DNA from: Knoellia aerolata DSM 18566
GTDB taxonomy: Bacteria > Actinomycetota > Actinomycetes > Actinomycetales > Dermatophilaceae
DNA length: 64,000 nt
Assembly (NCBI RefSeq): GCF_000768695.1
Contig: NZ_AVPL01000010.1
Span: 1-64,000 of the forward strand
Direction of reading: 5' to 3'
Numbering within the stretch: position 1 is the first letter of the stretch; each line of letters starts with the position of its first letter. The translations under genes and the position numbers were made by a program. Of this stretch, positions 17,437 to 27,423 are shown piece after piece. Below the pieces are notes generated by a model, which worked only from the letters and a program-made list of their open reading frames with translations, did no database searches and was not told the origin of the DNA.

Positions 17437-18931
17437 CGACCGCGATGGCCGTCCGCGCGAGGATGAGCAGGTCCTGGGTGAGCGACCAGTTGTCCACGTA
17501 GTAGAGGTCGAGGCGCACGGAGTCCTCCCACGACAGGTTCGAGCGGCCCGACACCTGCCACAGCCCGGTCATGCCGGGACGCACGACGAGCCGGCGGTGG
17601 ACGTCGGTCTCGTACTTGTCCACCTCCGACTGCAGCGGCGGACGCGGTCCGACGAGGCTCATGTCGCCACGCAGGACGTTGACCAGCTGCGGGAGCTCGT
17701 CGAGCGAGAGGCGGCGCAGGGTGCGTCCGATGCGGGTGACGCGTGGGTCGCGCTCGGCCTTGAACAGGACGTGGTCGCTGCCGTGCCGGTTGTGCTCGGC
17801 CACATGGTCCACCGCGGCCTCGGCGTCGCACACCATCGACCGGAACTTGAGCATGCGGAACGCCCGGCCCCCCTTCCCGACCCGCTCCTGGGCGAAGAAG
17901 ACGGGCCCGCCGTCGTCCAGCCGCACGGCGAGCGCGACGACGGCGAAGACCGGTGCGAACAGGACGAGGAGCAGGCCGCCGGCCACGAGGTCGAAGGCCC
18001 GCTTGAGGACGTGCGAGACGTAGTGGGACGCCGGGCCCTCGAGCTCGATGAGCGGGAGGCCGGCGGCGGGCCGGGGCCGCACCCGGTCGGAGGCCACGTC
18101 GGTGAGGCTGGGCGCGAGGAGGACCTGCACCCCGCTCTCCTCGAGCTCCCACGCCGCGCGTCGCATCTCGCGGGCCGAGCTCACCGCACCACCCGCGAAG
18201 AGCACCGCGTGCGGCGCGAAGGTGTTGACGATCTCCGCGGTCCGGGGCGTCGCGCCGAGGACGGGCAGTCCTCCGGGGGTGCTGGACTGCGCCTCAGAGG
18301 GCGGCAGCACCGCACCGAGCACGGTGTAGCCGAGCCACCGCTCGCGCTGCAGCACCTTCGCGATCTCGTCCACCTGGCTCGCGGCCCCGGCGATGACGAC
18401 CCGCTGCTGCAGGTGGCCGTGCTCGCGCAGGCGGTGCAGGACCTGGCGCGCGGCGTACCGCGTCACGAGCAGGGCCGTGGTGCCGACCGTGAAGAGGAGG
18501 AAGAAGAACCCGCGGGGGAGTGGGTAGCGGGCCAGGTAGCAGCCGATGCCGACGAACCCCGCGGCATACGTCGTCGCCCGCAGGACGCTCTTGTACTCGC
18601 CGGAACCGGCACCGAAGACGTCCGGGGCGTACGCCCCGCTCACGGCGAGGGAGGTGAGCCAGAGCGCGACGATGGGCATGGCCGCCAGACCGAACCTGAT
18701 GTCGGCGTCGGTCGGGGTCGTGAAGACCCTCCACTCGCTGCGTCCCCACGCCGCGAGGACCGTGCACAGGACGACGATGGCCGCGTCGAGCGCGAAGGCC
18801 GCCATGGGCGGCGAGTCCTGGGACCAGTGGTAGCGCACTCGGGGGAGGGCAACCCTGATCCCGTCGTCGAAGAGAACCAACCTCGTCCCCTTGGCTGGTG
18901 CCGCATAGCCCCTGCTTGGACCGGCTTCCAA
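17414..18931 (-). CDS. polyprenyl-phosphate sugar-1-phosphate transferase (exopolysaccharide initiation)
   Basis: Up to 505 residues. About four N-terminal membrane segments are followed by a soluble Rossmann-like middle (QRVVIAGAASQVDEIA) and a C-terminal bacterial sugar transferase domain. That domain shows KRAFDLVAGGLLLVLFAP, AFRMLKFRSM, LDELPQLVNVLRGDMSLVGP and RPGMTGLWQVSGRS. Such enzymes put the first sugar phosphate on undecaprenyl phosphate for surface polysaccharide. The start is uncertain: 18931 is a TTG without a ribosome site, while an ATG at 18805, with AGGA upstream, would still keep all membrane segments. No other polysaccharide genes are nearby. Confidence 0.85.
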   Translation of the reverse strand: MEAGPSRGYAAPAKGTRLVLFDDGIRVALPRVRYHWSQDSPPMAAFALDAAIVVLCTVLAAWGRSEWRVFTTPTDADIRFGLAAMPIVALWLTSLAVSGAYAPDVFGAGSGEYKSVLRATTYAAGFVGIGCYLARYPLPRGFFFLLFTVGTTALLVTRYAARQVLHRLREHGHLQQRVVIAGAASQVDEIAKVLQRERWLGYTVLGAVLPPSEAQSSTPGGLPVLGATPRTAEIVNTFAPHAVLFAGGAVSSAREMRRAAWELEESGVQVLLAPSLTDVASDRVRPRPAAGLPLIELEGPASHYVSHVLKRAFDLVAGGLLLVLFAPVFAVVALAVRLDDGGPVFFAQERVGKGGRAFRMLKFRSMVCDAEAAVDHVAEHNRHGSDHVLFKAERDPRVTRIGRTLRRLSLDELPQLVNVLRGDMSLVGPRPPLQSEVDKYETDVHRRLVVRPGMTGLWQVSGRSNLSWEDSVRLDLYYVDNWSLTQDLLILARTAIAVVSARGAY

Positions 18932-19033
18932 CGTGGCACGACCGCGCGGGGCCGGTGGTGCGCTTCCCCGAGAATGACTCGCCCCCTGCCCGATCGGGTC
19001 ATCGGCGTGCCCAGTCCGGTATCCCCGGGGGCA

Positions 19034-19039
19034 TAACCT
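19034..19039 (+). promoter_or_regulatory. -10 box (TAACCT) for leaderless murI
   Basis: TAACCT ends seven bases before the GTG start at 19046, so transcription should begin at or beside the start codon. No Shine-Dalgarno sequence is present, consistent with a leaderless message. Confidence 0.6.
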
Positions 19040-19045
19040 TGGGCG

Positions 19046-19870
19046 GTGCCTGACTCACCCATCGGGATCTTCGACTCCGGATACGGCGGCCTCACCGTCG
19101 CGCGAGCCGTCCTCGACCAGCTGCCGCACGAGTCGGTCGCGTACCTCGGCGACACCGCACGCACCCCCTACGGCCCGCGACCCATCGCCGAGACCCGGGC
19201 CTTCGCCCTGGAGTGCCTCGACCGGCTCGTCGACCACGGCGTCAAGGCGCTCGTCATCGCGTGCAACACGGCGAGCGCCGCGGTCCTCCACGACGCCCGC
19301 GAGCGCTACCACGTCCCGGTCGTCGAGGTCATCCGACCGGCCGTGCGCCGTGCCGTGGGCGCGACCCGCAGCGGTCGGATCGGGGTCATCTCGACGACCG
19401 GCACCCACCAGTCCCGCGCCTACCTCGACGCCTTCGCGGCCGCGCCGCACCTCGACGTCACGAGCGGGGCGTGCCCCCGGTTCGTCGAGTTCGTCGAGTC
19501 GGGCGTCACCGGGGGGGAGGAGGTGCGCGCCGTGGCCCGCGAGTACCTCGCCCCGTTCCAGGACCACGGGGTCGACACGCTCATCCTCGGCTGCACGCAC
19601 TACCCGCTGCTGTCCGGCGTGATCTCCTACGTCATGGGACCGGACGTCACGCTCGTGTCCTCCGCCGACGAGACCGCGAAGGAGCTGTACCGCGTGCTGT
19701 CCGACAGTGACCTGCTCCGCCCCGACGCCTCTCCGGCGCCGCAGCACGGCTTCACGACCACCGGGGACCCGGAGGAGTTCCGCCGGCTGGCCACGCGCTT
19801 CCTCGCGCTGGGGCCGGACGTCGGGGACGTCTTCATCTCGCCGGTGGCGGTCGCCGAGGTGGTCGCGTGA
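19046..19870 (+). CDS. murI: glutamate racemase
   Basis: 274 residues. The catalytic cysteines are Cys73 in VIACNTASA and Cys183 in LGCTHYPLL; Asp10 in [10 protein letters not shown] and the [11 protein letters not shown] loop complete the site. It makes D-glutamate for peptidoglycan. The GTG start is fixed by the -10 box seven bases upstream. It is the first gene of an apparent operon, and its stop overlaps the next start as GTGA. Length and motifs are standard. Confidence 0.96.
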   Translation: MPDSPIGIFDSGYGGLTVARAVLDQLPHESVAYLGDTARTPYGPRPIAETRAFALECLDRLVDHGVKALVIACNTASAAVLHDARERYHVPVVEVIRPAVRRAVGATRSGRIGVISTTGTHQSRAYLDAFAAAPHLDVTSGACPRFVEFVESGVTGGEEVRAVAREYLAPFQDHGVDTLILGCTHYPLLSGVISYVMGPDVTLVSSADETAKELYRVLSDSDLLRPDASPAPQHGFTTTGDPEEFRRLATRFLALGPDVGDVFISPVAVAEVVA

Positions 19871-20661
19871 GGCTGACCGTCATCGGCTGCAGCGGCTCGT
19901 TCGCCGGTCCGACGTCCGCGGCGTCCAGCTACCTCGTCAGTGCCGACGACGCCGACGGCCGGACGTGGAACGTCCTGCTCGACCTCGGTTCGGGTGCGCT
20001 CGGCCCGCTGCAGCAGCACGTCGACCCGCACGCCCTCGACGCGGTCCTCCTCAGCCACCTGCACCCGGACCACTGCGCCGACCTCTGCGGCCTCTACGTC
20101 TCCTACACCTACGCCCCCGGCGGTGCGCCCGACGAGCGGCTGCCCGTCTGGGGTCCGCGCGACACCTCCCGTCGGATCGCCCTGATGTACCACGGCCTCG
20201 AGGACGGGGGCCTGGAGCGGGTGTTCGACTTCGGCCGGGTGCGCGACCGCGTCCCGATCCGCGTCGGCCCGCTGACGATCACCCCGTATGCCGTGAACCA
20301 CCCGGTCGAGGCGTACGGCTTCCGGGTCGAGGGCGAAGGGGCCGTGATCGCCTACACCGGTGACACCGACAGCTGCGACAGCCTCGGTCCGCTGATGAGC
20401 GGCGCCGACATCGTGCTCGCCGACTCGGCCTTCGTCGACGGGCGCGACGGCGTCCGCGGGGTGCACCTGTCGGCGAGCCGGGCGGCCCGCGCGGCGCTCG
20501 ACGCCGGGGGTGTCAAGCGGCTGGTGCTGACCCACCTGCCGGCGTGGAACGACCCGGAGGTCTGCCGCGCGCAGGCCGCGGAGCTCTGGCCCGGCGTGGA
20601 GGTCGCCGAGGCGGGCGCCGTCCACGACCTCGGCTCACGCGGTGTCACGTCCGGCGTCTAG
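19867..20661 (+). CDS. MBL-fold metal-dependent hydrolase
   Basis: 264 residues of the metallo-beta-lactamase superfamily, closest in layout to the RNase Z/cyclic phosphodiesterase branch. The metal site is [13 protein letters not shown] (HxHxDH), with [10 protein letters not shown] supplying the bridging Asp and LVLTHLPAW the last His. The gene regularly lies between murI and rph in actinobacteria. The GTG at 19867 overlaps the murI stop. The physiological substrate is not known from sequence. Confidence 0.88.
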   Translation: MRLTVIGCSGSFAGPTSAASSYLVSADDADGRTWNVLLDLGSGALGPLQQHVDPHALDAVLLSHLHPDHCADLCGLYVSYTYAPGGAPDERLPVWGPRDTSRRIALMYHGLEDGGLERVFDFGRVRDRVPIRVGPLTITPYAVNHPVEAYGFRVEGEGAVIAYTGDTDSCDSLGPLMSGADIVLADSAFVDGRDGVRGVHLSASRAARAALDAGGVKRLVLTHLPAWNDPEVCRAQAAELWPGVEVAEAGAVHDLGSRGVTSGV

Positions 20662-20664
20662 CCT
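20659..20664 (+). promoter_or_regulatory. -10 box (TAGCCT) for leaderless rph
   Basis: TAGCCT overlaps the stop of the preceding gene and ends seven bases before the GTG at 20671, the same spacing as at murI. It allows rph-rdgB transcription independent of the upstream operon. Confidence 0.55.
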
Positions 20665-20670
20665 GCGGGG

Positions 20671-21435
20671 GTGACTTCACCCCAGACCAGACATGACGGC
20701 CGCACCCCCGACGAGCTGCGCGAGGTGCGCATCACGCGCAACTGGCTCGACCACGCCGAGGGCAGCGTGCTCGTCGAGTTCGGCCGGACCCGGGTGCTCT
20801 GCGCCGCGTCCTTCACCGCCGGCGTGCCGCGCTGGATGAAGGGCCAGGGGACCGGCTGGGTGACGGCCGAGTACGAGATGCTCCCGCGGTCGACCAACAC
20901 CCGATCGGACCGCGAGTCCCGCAAGGGCAAGGTCGGCGGTCGCACCCACGAGATCTCGCGGCTCATCGGACGGTCGCTCCGCGCCGTCATCGACACGAAG
21001 GCCCTCGGCGAGAACACCATCGTCGTCGACTGCGACGTCCTCCAGGCCGACGGCGGCACCCGGACCGCGGCGATCACCGGCGCCTACGTCGCCCTCGCCG
21101 ACGCCATCGAGGACGCCAAGGCCAAGGGCCTCCTCGCGCAGGGCGCCGCGCCGCTGTCCGACTCGATCGCCGCCGTGAGCGTCGGCGTCGTCGCCGGCGC
21201 GCCGGTGCTCGACCTCGACTACCCCGAGGACTCGACCGCCGACACCGACATGAACGTCGTCATGACCGGCTCGGGGCGCTACGTCGAGGTGCAGGGCACG
21301 GCCGAGGGCGCCGGCTCGGCCTTCGACCGCGACCGGCTGCTCGCGCTGCTCGACCTCGCCGCCACCGGCTGCGCCGAGCTGACGCTCGCGCAGCAGCAGG
21401 CCCTCCGGGAGACCCCGCGGGTGCGAGTGCGATGA
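20671..21435 (+). CDS. rph: ribonuclease PH
   Basis: 254 residues. Typical stretches are [54 protein letters not shown] (phosphate-binding arginines) and [20 protein letters not shown]. The enzyme trims tRNA 3' ends phosphorolytically. The GTG start is supported by the -10 box. The stop overlaps the rdgB start as ATGA, the common rph-rdgB pair. Confidence 0.96.
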   Translation: MTSPQTRHDGRTPDELREVRITRNWLDHAEGSVLVEFGRTRVLCAASFTAGVPRWMKGQGTGWVTAEYEMLPRSTNTRSDRESRKGKVGGRTHEISRLIGRSLRAVIDTKALGENTIVVDCDVLQADGGTRTAAITGAYVALADAIEDAKAKGLLAQGAAPLSDSIAAVSVGVVAGAPVLDLDYPEDSTADTDMNVVMTGSGRYVEVQGTAEGAGSAFDRDRLLALLDLAATGCAELTLAQQQALRETPRVRVR

Positions 21436-22073
21436 CCCGCCTCGTCCTCGCCACGCAGAACGAGCACAAGGTCCACGAGCTGAGGCAGATCCTCGCCGAC
21501 CTCGTCGACGAGCTCGGGCTCGAGATCGTCGGCGCCTCGGACTTCCCCGACGCCCCCGACGTCGTCGAGAGCGAGGTGACGTTCGAGGGCAACGCGCGGC
21601 TCAAGGCCGTGGCCGTGGCGCGGGCCACGGGTCTGCCCAGCGTCGCCGACGACTCGGGGCTGGCCGTCGACGTCCTCGGCGGCTCACCCGGCGTCTTCTC
21701 GGCCCGGTGGTCGGGCTCGCACGCCGGGGCGGACGCACCCCGCGCCGTTCGCGACCGGGCCAACTCCTCCCTGCTGCTCGAGCAGCTCGGCGACGTGCCC
21801 GACGAGCACCGCGCGGCATCCTTCGTCTGCGCGGCGGTCCTGGCCATGCCGGACGGCTCGGTGGAGGCCGTCGAGGGCCGCGTCACGGGCACGATCCGTC
21901 GCGAGGCGGTGGGGGAGAACGGCTTCGGCTACGACCCCGTCTTCGTCCCCGACGGGGACACCCGGTCCATGGCCGAGTACACCGACGTCGAGAAGAACGC
22001 GATCTCCCACCGCGGGCTCGCGTTCCGCGCCATGGTGCCGATCCTGCGCGAGCGGCTGAGCCCACCACGCTGA
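21432..22073 (+). CDS. rdgB: non-canonical purine NTP pyrophosphatase (RdgB/HAM1)
   Basis: 213 residues. Motifs are [15 protein letters not shown] at the N terminus, [20 protein letters not shown] with the catalytic acids, [14 protein letters not shown] and [11 protein letters not shown]. It hydrolyses ITP/XTP and their deoxy forms, keeping damaged purines out of DNA. The ATG at 21432 overlaps the rph stop. A long perfect inverted repeat 42 bases past the stop ends the operon. Confidence 0.95.
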   Translation: MTRLVLATQNEHKVHELRQILADLVDELGLEIVGASDFPDAPDVVESEVTFEGNARLKAVAVARATGLPSVADDSGLAVDVLGGSPGVFSARWSGSHAGADAPRAVRDRANSSLLLEQLGDVPDEHRAASFVCAAVLAMPDGSVEAVEGRVTGTIRREAVGENGFGYDPVFVPDGDTRSMAEYTDVEKNAISHRGLAFRAMVPILRERLSPPR

Positions 22074-22115
22074 GCCCGGGCTCCCCGGCCCCGGATCAGC
22101 CCCGGATCAGTCCCG

Positions 22116-22163
22116 GTGCGTCTGCGGATGCGGCGGCTCCAGCCGCCGCATCCGCAGACGCAC
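22116..22163. terminator. perfect 23-bp inverted repeat after rdgB
   Basis: Arms 22116-22138 and 22141-22163 are perfectly complementary with only two bases between them. It lies 42 bases after the rdgB stop and 43 before the tRNA gene, so it probably ends the murI-rdgB transcript and insulates the tRNA. The stem is longer than usual for an intrinsic terminator, and no U-tract follows. Confidence 0.65.
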
Positions 22164-22206
22164 GGGTGCCGACCGGGGTGGGCGGACGGCATACCCTGTC
22201 GGCGAA

Positions 22207-22287
22207 GCGCGAGTGGTGGAACGGCAGACACGCTGGGTTTAGGTCTCAGTGCCTTCGGGTGTGCGGGTTCGAATCCCGCCTCGCGCA
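22207..22287 (+). tRNA. tRNA-Leu (anticodon UAG)
   Basis: The acceptor stem GCGCGAG (22207-22213) pairs with CTCGCGC (22280-22286). The anticodon stem CTGGG/CTCAG encloses TTTAGGT with anticodon TAG. A long class II variable arm (GCCTTCGGGTG) and the T-arm GCGGG-TTCGAAT-CCCGC follow. The discriminator is A287; CCA is not encoded in place. Confidence 0.95.
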
Positions 22288-22295
22288 CGCACCAT

Positions 22296-22379
22296 CCGGC
22301 TCGGGAGCCGGGATGCCTGTCGCGAGCCCCATCATCGAGGCTCGGGAGCGCAGACCCGGCTCGCGAGCCGCGACAGGTA
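22296..22379. repeat. nested GC-rich palindromes downstream of tRNA-Leu
   Basis: CCGGCTCGGGAGCCGG (about 22297-22312) is a near-perfect palindrome. CCTGTCGC at about 22316 is repeated inverted as GCGACAGG near 22377, bracketing two further GGCTCG-type palindromes. The set probably forms the tRNA terminator; it resembles a decayed REP-like cluster. Confidence 0.5.
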
Positions 22380-22413
22380 GGTTGGGCGACGAGCATCCAA
22401 GGAGGATCCACCC

Positions 22414-22890
22414 GTGAGTGACCGACTGAGCGCCGGAGACGTCGCACCGGACTTCACCCTGAGCACCGACACCGGGGAGAGCGTGACGCTCTCGGACCTG
22501 CGCGGGGGCAAGGTCATCGTCTACTTCTACCCGGCGGCCATGACGCCCGGGTGCACCAAGCAGGCCTGCGACTTCAGCGAGTCGCTCGAGTCGCTCAAGG
22601 CCGACGGGTACACCGTGCTGGGCATCTCGCCGGACCAGCCCGAGAAGCTCGCCACGTTCCGCGACAAGGAGCACCTGTCGCTCACCCTGCTGTCGGACCC
22701 GGACAAGTCCGTCATGACGGCGTGGGGCGCCTACGGTGAGAAGAAGCTGTACGGCAAGGTCGTCCAGGGCGTCATCCGCTCGACCTTCGTGGTCGACGAG
22801 GACGGCACGGTCGAGCACGCCTTCCACAACGTCAAGGCCACAGGTCACGTCGCCAAGCTGCGGCGCGACCTCGGACTGAATGAGGACTGA
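22414..22890 (+). CDS. bcp: thioredoxin-dependent thiol peroxidase (BCP-type peroxiredoxin)
   Basis: 158 residues with a thioredoxin fold. The peroxidatic Cys47 lies in AAMTPGCTKQAC and Cys52 is the likely resolving residue (CxxxxC, atypical 2-Cys BCP). Other marks are PDFTLSTDTGESVTLSDLRG and GVIRSTFVVDEDGTVEH. It reduces peroxides in the cytoplasm using thioredoxin. The GTG at 22414 is supported by AAGGAGG about eight bases upstream. The following DUF3618 gene starts three bases after the stop, so they form an operon. Confidence 0.95.
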   Translation: MSDRLSAGDVAPDFTLSTDTGESVTLSDLRGGKVIVYFYPAAMTPGCTKQACDFSESLESLKADGYTVLGISPDQPEKLATFRDKEHLSLTLLSDPDKSVMTAWGAYGEKKLYGKVVQGVIRSTFVVDEDGTVEHAFHNVKATGHVAKLRRDLGLNED

Positions 22891-22893
22891 CCC

Positions 22894-23148
22894 ATGAGCA
22901 GCAACATCCCCGCCCTCGAGGCCGACATCGCCGAGCGTCGCGTGCGCCTGGCCCGCACCCTCGACGAGCTGACGGCCAAGGCGACGCCCTCGGCGATCGC
23001 CAAGCGTCAGGTCCAGCAGGCCAAGGCTCGCTTCGCCGACGCGACCACGACGCCCGAGGGCGACCTGCGCGTCGAGCGCGTGGCCGCCGCCGTGGCCGTG
23101 GTCGCCGTCATCGTCGCCTTCAAGCTGCTGCGCCGCCGCCGCCGCTGA
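22894..23148 (+). CDS. DUF3618 family small membrane protein
   Basis: 84 residues. An N-terminal helix (ALEADIAERRVRLARTLDEL) with the TAKATPSAIAKRQVQQAKA segment matches DUF3618. A single membrane span (AAAVAVVAVIVAFKLL) comes near the C terminus, followed by a run of arginines that should stay in the cytoplasm. Function unknown; it is a common bcp neighbour in actinobacteria. It follows bcp by three bases and is presumably coexpressed. Confidence 0.85.
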   Translation: MSSNIPALEADIAERRVRLARTLDELTAKATPSAIAKRQVQQAKARFADATTTPEGDLRVERVAAAVAVVAVIVAFKLLRRRRR

Positions 23149-23158
23149 GGCCGTCAGG

Positions 23159-23746
23159 TCACTGCGGCTGCATTCCCCCGTGCATGCCCGAGGTCCGCAG
23201 TCCGAACCACGCCGCCAGCCACCGACTCATCTGACGGATCTCGCGACGCTGCTCGTCGCTGATCTCCTGCGCCAGGTCCTCCACCTCGGGGTGGGTGGTG
23301 CCGTCCCTCAGCAGGTGCTGCGACATCATCACCGCCATCATGTGGTGGCCGACCATGTCCTGGAGGAAGGTGCGGTCGAGCGCGTCACCCTCCAGCCGGG
23401 TGAGGTCGCGCATCATCGGCCGGTAGGTGGTGTCCTCCGCCTGGTCGGGGTACCACTGGCGGAGCCACTCCCGCATCTGGACGATCTGGGCCGTCTGCGT
23501 CCTGACGATGTCCTCGCCGAACTCCCGCATCGTCGCGCGGGGTGACCGCGCCAGCTCCTCGGCGGCCCGGACGGCCTCCTCGTGGTGGGGGATCATCTCC
23601 GCGAGGTAGGTCGCCTCGGACGACACCATGGTCATCCGCATCGGCCCGCCGTGTCGCCGCTCGCTCCGCAGGTCGTCGATGCCACAGCCGGACAGGCCGC
23701 CGGCGAGCCCCAGGGCGACCACCAGCACCAGTGCGCGGACTCTCAT
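23159..23746 (-). CDS. DUF305 lipoprotein
   Basis: 195 residues. The signal peptide ends in a lipobox (GGLSGC, Cys21), so the mature protein is membrane-anchored outside the cell. The four-helix DUF305 domain shows two His-rich motifs, AEMIPHHEEAV and QDMVGHHMMAVMMSQ, typical of this ferritin-like, possibly copper-binding family. It ends in a Met/His tail. The ATG at 23746 follows AGGAGG by six bases. It is convergent with the DUF3618 gene with 10 bases between the stops. Confidence 0.88.
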   Translation of the reverse strand: MRVRALVLVVALGLAGGLSGCGIDDLRSERRHGGPMRMTMVSSEATYLAEMIPHHEEAVRAAEELARSPRATMREFGEDIVRTQTAQIVQMREWLRQWYPDQAEDTTYRPMMRDLTRLEGDALDRTFLQDMVGHHMMAVMMSQHLLRDGTTHPEVEDLAQEISDEQRREIRQMSRWLAAWFGLRTSGMHGGMQPQ

Positions 23747-23852
23747 GGCCCACCTCCTCGGGGAACCTCGTGCTCCCACGGTCCTCCCGGGCGGGGGGCG
23801 ACGGCAGGGCCGTTGGTCCCGAGAGTCCGACGGGCGCCCGGCCCGAGCATGC

Positions 23853-23887
23853 GAAGAGCCCCGCACGGTGACCGTGCGGGGCTCTTC
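23853..23887 (-). terminator. 16-bp perfect hairpin, native terminator of the split tRNA gene
   Basis: The stem 23853-23868/23872-23887 has 16 perfect pairs and a three-base loop. It lies directly after the encoded CCA end of the minus-strand tRNA fragment, where a tRNA terminator is expected. Confidence 0.8.
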
Positions 23888-23890
23888 GGG

Positions 23891-23928
23891 TGGTGCGCCA
23901 TCAGGGACTCGAACCCCGAACCCGCTGA
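23891..23928 (-). tRNA. 3' fragment of a tRNA-Lys gene (putative att site of a genomic island)
   Basis: On the minus strand this is the end of a tRNA: the 3' side of the anticodon stem, a five-base variable loop, T-arm CGGGG-TTCGAGT-CCCTG, acceptor 3' strand ATGGCGC, discriminator A and encoded CCA. The sequence is that of actinobacterial tRNA-Lys. Bases beyond 23928 do not continue into an anticodon loop, D-arm or acceptor 5' strand, so the gene is cut. A 3' tRNA remnant beside its own terminator is the expected chromosomal scar after tyrosine-integrase insertion. The tRNA type is from memory of the Lys consensus. Confidence 0.8.
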
Positions 23929-24330
23929 GTCTGGCGACGCATCTCTCCGTGGTGCTCGTCGTTGTCCGAAAACGCGCACTGACGTGCTCGTATGCGGTCC
24001 GGGTCCCTCTCGTCGTGACGCGTTGTCCGGTGCCGGTTCTCGTTCAAAGTCGGGCGGTTAACCGGTGACTGCGTCCTTGCCTGCGTTGCCGGTGGGTGCC
24101 CTGCCCTCTTGACCACCGCGGAGGCAGCAGGTGAGCCACCTACGCGAAGGTCCCAAACCTTCCCAACGTGGCGCATGACGATGAAGGGACGTGGTCTTGC
24201 TGCCACCATGCCTCATGCAGACGGCACGTCGGACGGCGCCGCTGCCGTGAGCACCACTACCGTGCTCTAGGTTCGAGGGTGGGCCTGTGACACTGCCGTG
24301 TCGCCGGCCGCGTGACGATAAGGACTGCAC
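23929..24330. other. apparent non-coding left end of the island
   Basis: About 400 bases between the tRNA fragment and the first island gene. Short open frames exist on both strands, but none has a ribosome site or resembles a known protein. No integrase, excisionase or transposase piece and no terminal inverted repeat could be recognised. The composition is visibly less GC-biased than the DNA to the left. AAGGA at 24320-24324 serves the next gene. Confidence 0.5.
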
Positions 24331-25383
24331 ATGCTCGGGCGTGAACTGTCGCTGGAGGAGCTGGCCACTGGCGCTTCGCCGCTCGAGCTCAATCCTGTAG
24401 GTCGGCCGGAGGCGGCACTGGCGTACGTGAATCTGGACCGGCTGCCTCGAGATCCAGACCCGGTGATGCTCGCTTCGTCCGTTGCCACTCTCGAGCGTGG
24501 GCATGTCCCGGTCATTGGCTTGTCGACGCGCCCACTGACGGCCGGGGGGCGCACTCTCGCCGTTGCCATGGACGTGACTCTCGTGACCGCCGATGGTCGC
24601 GACGTGCCTGAAACCTGTGTAGCCCTGGGGGACGTCGACGCTGGGCTTGACGTTCTGGAGACTTCGTCGTCAGGCCGCGCGAAGGCGGCGGCCGTCCTTT
24701 GCCAGACGGTCCGCGTCACTTCGGGGCTGCCGGTCCACCTGGGACTCGTGGTGGAGTCGATGGCGTACTCCATGTTGCTGGCGTCCGAGGAGTTCCAAGA
24801 GTGGAGATCCACGACCCCGCGGCGGCGGCGACCTGCTGCTGAGGACCCGGTTCGGCTCTCTCGTGACGGCAGTGCTCTCCGGATGGTCCTCGACGATCCG
24901 GACCGGCGAAACGCCTATTCACGGCACATGCGCGATGGGCTCGTCGAAGGGCTGGACCTGGCTGCCTGGGATGACTCGATCCGCCACGTCTCGCTCTCGG
25001 GTGCCGGACCGTCGTTCTGCAGTGGCGGCGATCTGGACGAGTTCGGAACCGTTGACGATGTGTCCGTCGCCCACCTCATCCGACTCAGACAAGGCGCCGG
25101 AGCCGCCCTGGAGCGCGTTCGGGAACGAGTCACCGTGGACGTGCACGGAGCATGTATCGGCGCCGGCATTGAGATTCCCGCGTTCGCCAGCAGTCTCGTG
25201 GCCCACCCGGCCACGACCTTCCGCCTTCCGGAGCTCGCGATGGGTCTCATCCCGGGAGCCGGCGGCACGGTGAGCATCACGCGTCGGATCGGTCGGTGGC
25301 GAACCGCCTGGCTGGCGTTGACCGGTGAGGCCATCGATGTGAACGATGCACTTGGCTGGGGTCTGATCGACGGGATTGCCTGA
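24331..25383 (+). CDS. enoyl-CoA hydratase/isomerase family protein with a degenerate N-terminal crotonase half
   Basis: 350 residues, about 90 more than a normal crotonase. The C-terminal ~200 residues carry the family oxyanion-hole segments GAGPSFCSGGDLDEFG and HGACIGAGIEIPAF, then RLPELAMGLIPGAGGTVSITRRIG. One catalytic Glu (in PEL) is present, but the position of the second (normally before the LTG motif) is Trp/Ala. The N-terminal ~150 residues have a weak crotonase-like flow (PVIGLSTRPL, LGLVVESMAYSMLLASEEFQEW), suggesting a decayed second copy. First gene inside the island, transcribed alone and convergent with the nitronate monooxygenase gene. Confidence 0.75.
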   Translation: MLGRELSLEELATGASPLELNPVGRPEAALAYVNLDRLPRDPDPVMLASSVATLERGHVPVIGLSTRPLTAGGRTLAVAMDVTLVTADGRDVPETCVALGDVDAGLDVLETSSSGRAKAAAVLCQTVRVTSGLPVHLGLVVESMAYSMLLASEEFQEWRSTTPRRRRPAAEDPVRLSRDGSALRMVLDDPDRRNAYSRHMRDGLVEGLDLAAWDDSIRHVSLSGAGPSFCSGGDLDEFGTVDDVSVAHLIRLRQGAGAALERVRERVTVDVHGACIGAGIEIPAFASSLVAHPATTFRLPELAMGLIPGAGGTVSITRRIGRWRTAWLALTGEAIDVNDALGWGLIDGIA

Positions 25384-25454
25384 TCCGAGGAGTCCGTGCC
25401 CGGCGCCAAGGGTCGAGATCCCGTGTTGGGGGACTGGTGGCGGCGGTCCAGCCG

Positions 25455-27294
<1,840 letters not shown>

Positions 27295-27302
27295 GACTCT
27301 CC

Positions 27303-27336
27303 GTTCGCTATTTGACAGTTTCGTCAAATAGCGAAC
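27303..27336. promoter_or_regulatory. 34-bp palindromic operator (TTGAC-N6-GTCAA core at 27312-27327)
   Basis: Arms 27303-27316 and 27323-27336 are perfect 14-bp inverted repeats around six bases. The core is the operator found at five other places in the island. A possible minus-strand -10 box TAGGTT (27334-27339) overlaps its upstream edge, so a bound protein would cover the start point of the SDR/nitronate monooxygenase transcript. Confidence 0.75.
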
Positions 27337-27423
27337 CTATCGGTTGGACGGGAGCTCGGTCGACCCCGGGCGGGCCTGAAACCAGTGTGACTCCGGCGAC
27401 ATCGCAGCCGCCGCCGGGCAGCC

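Noticed and set aside
18805-18931. Extended N terminus of the sugar transferase as a separate regulatory leader peptide
   Set aside because: The frame is continuous with the transferase and no independent start/stop or hairpin structure supports a leader peptide.
23901-24209. A short minus-strand open frame running into the tRNA remnant, considered as an excisionase or integrase piece
   Set aside because: It contains no helix-turn-helix or integrase residues and reads through the tRNA sequence.
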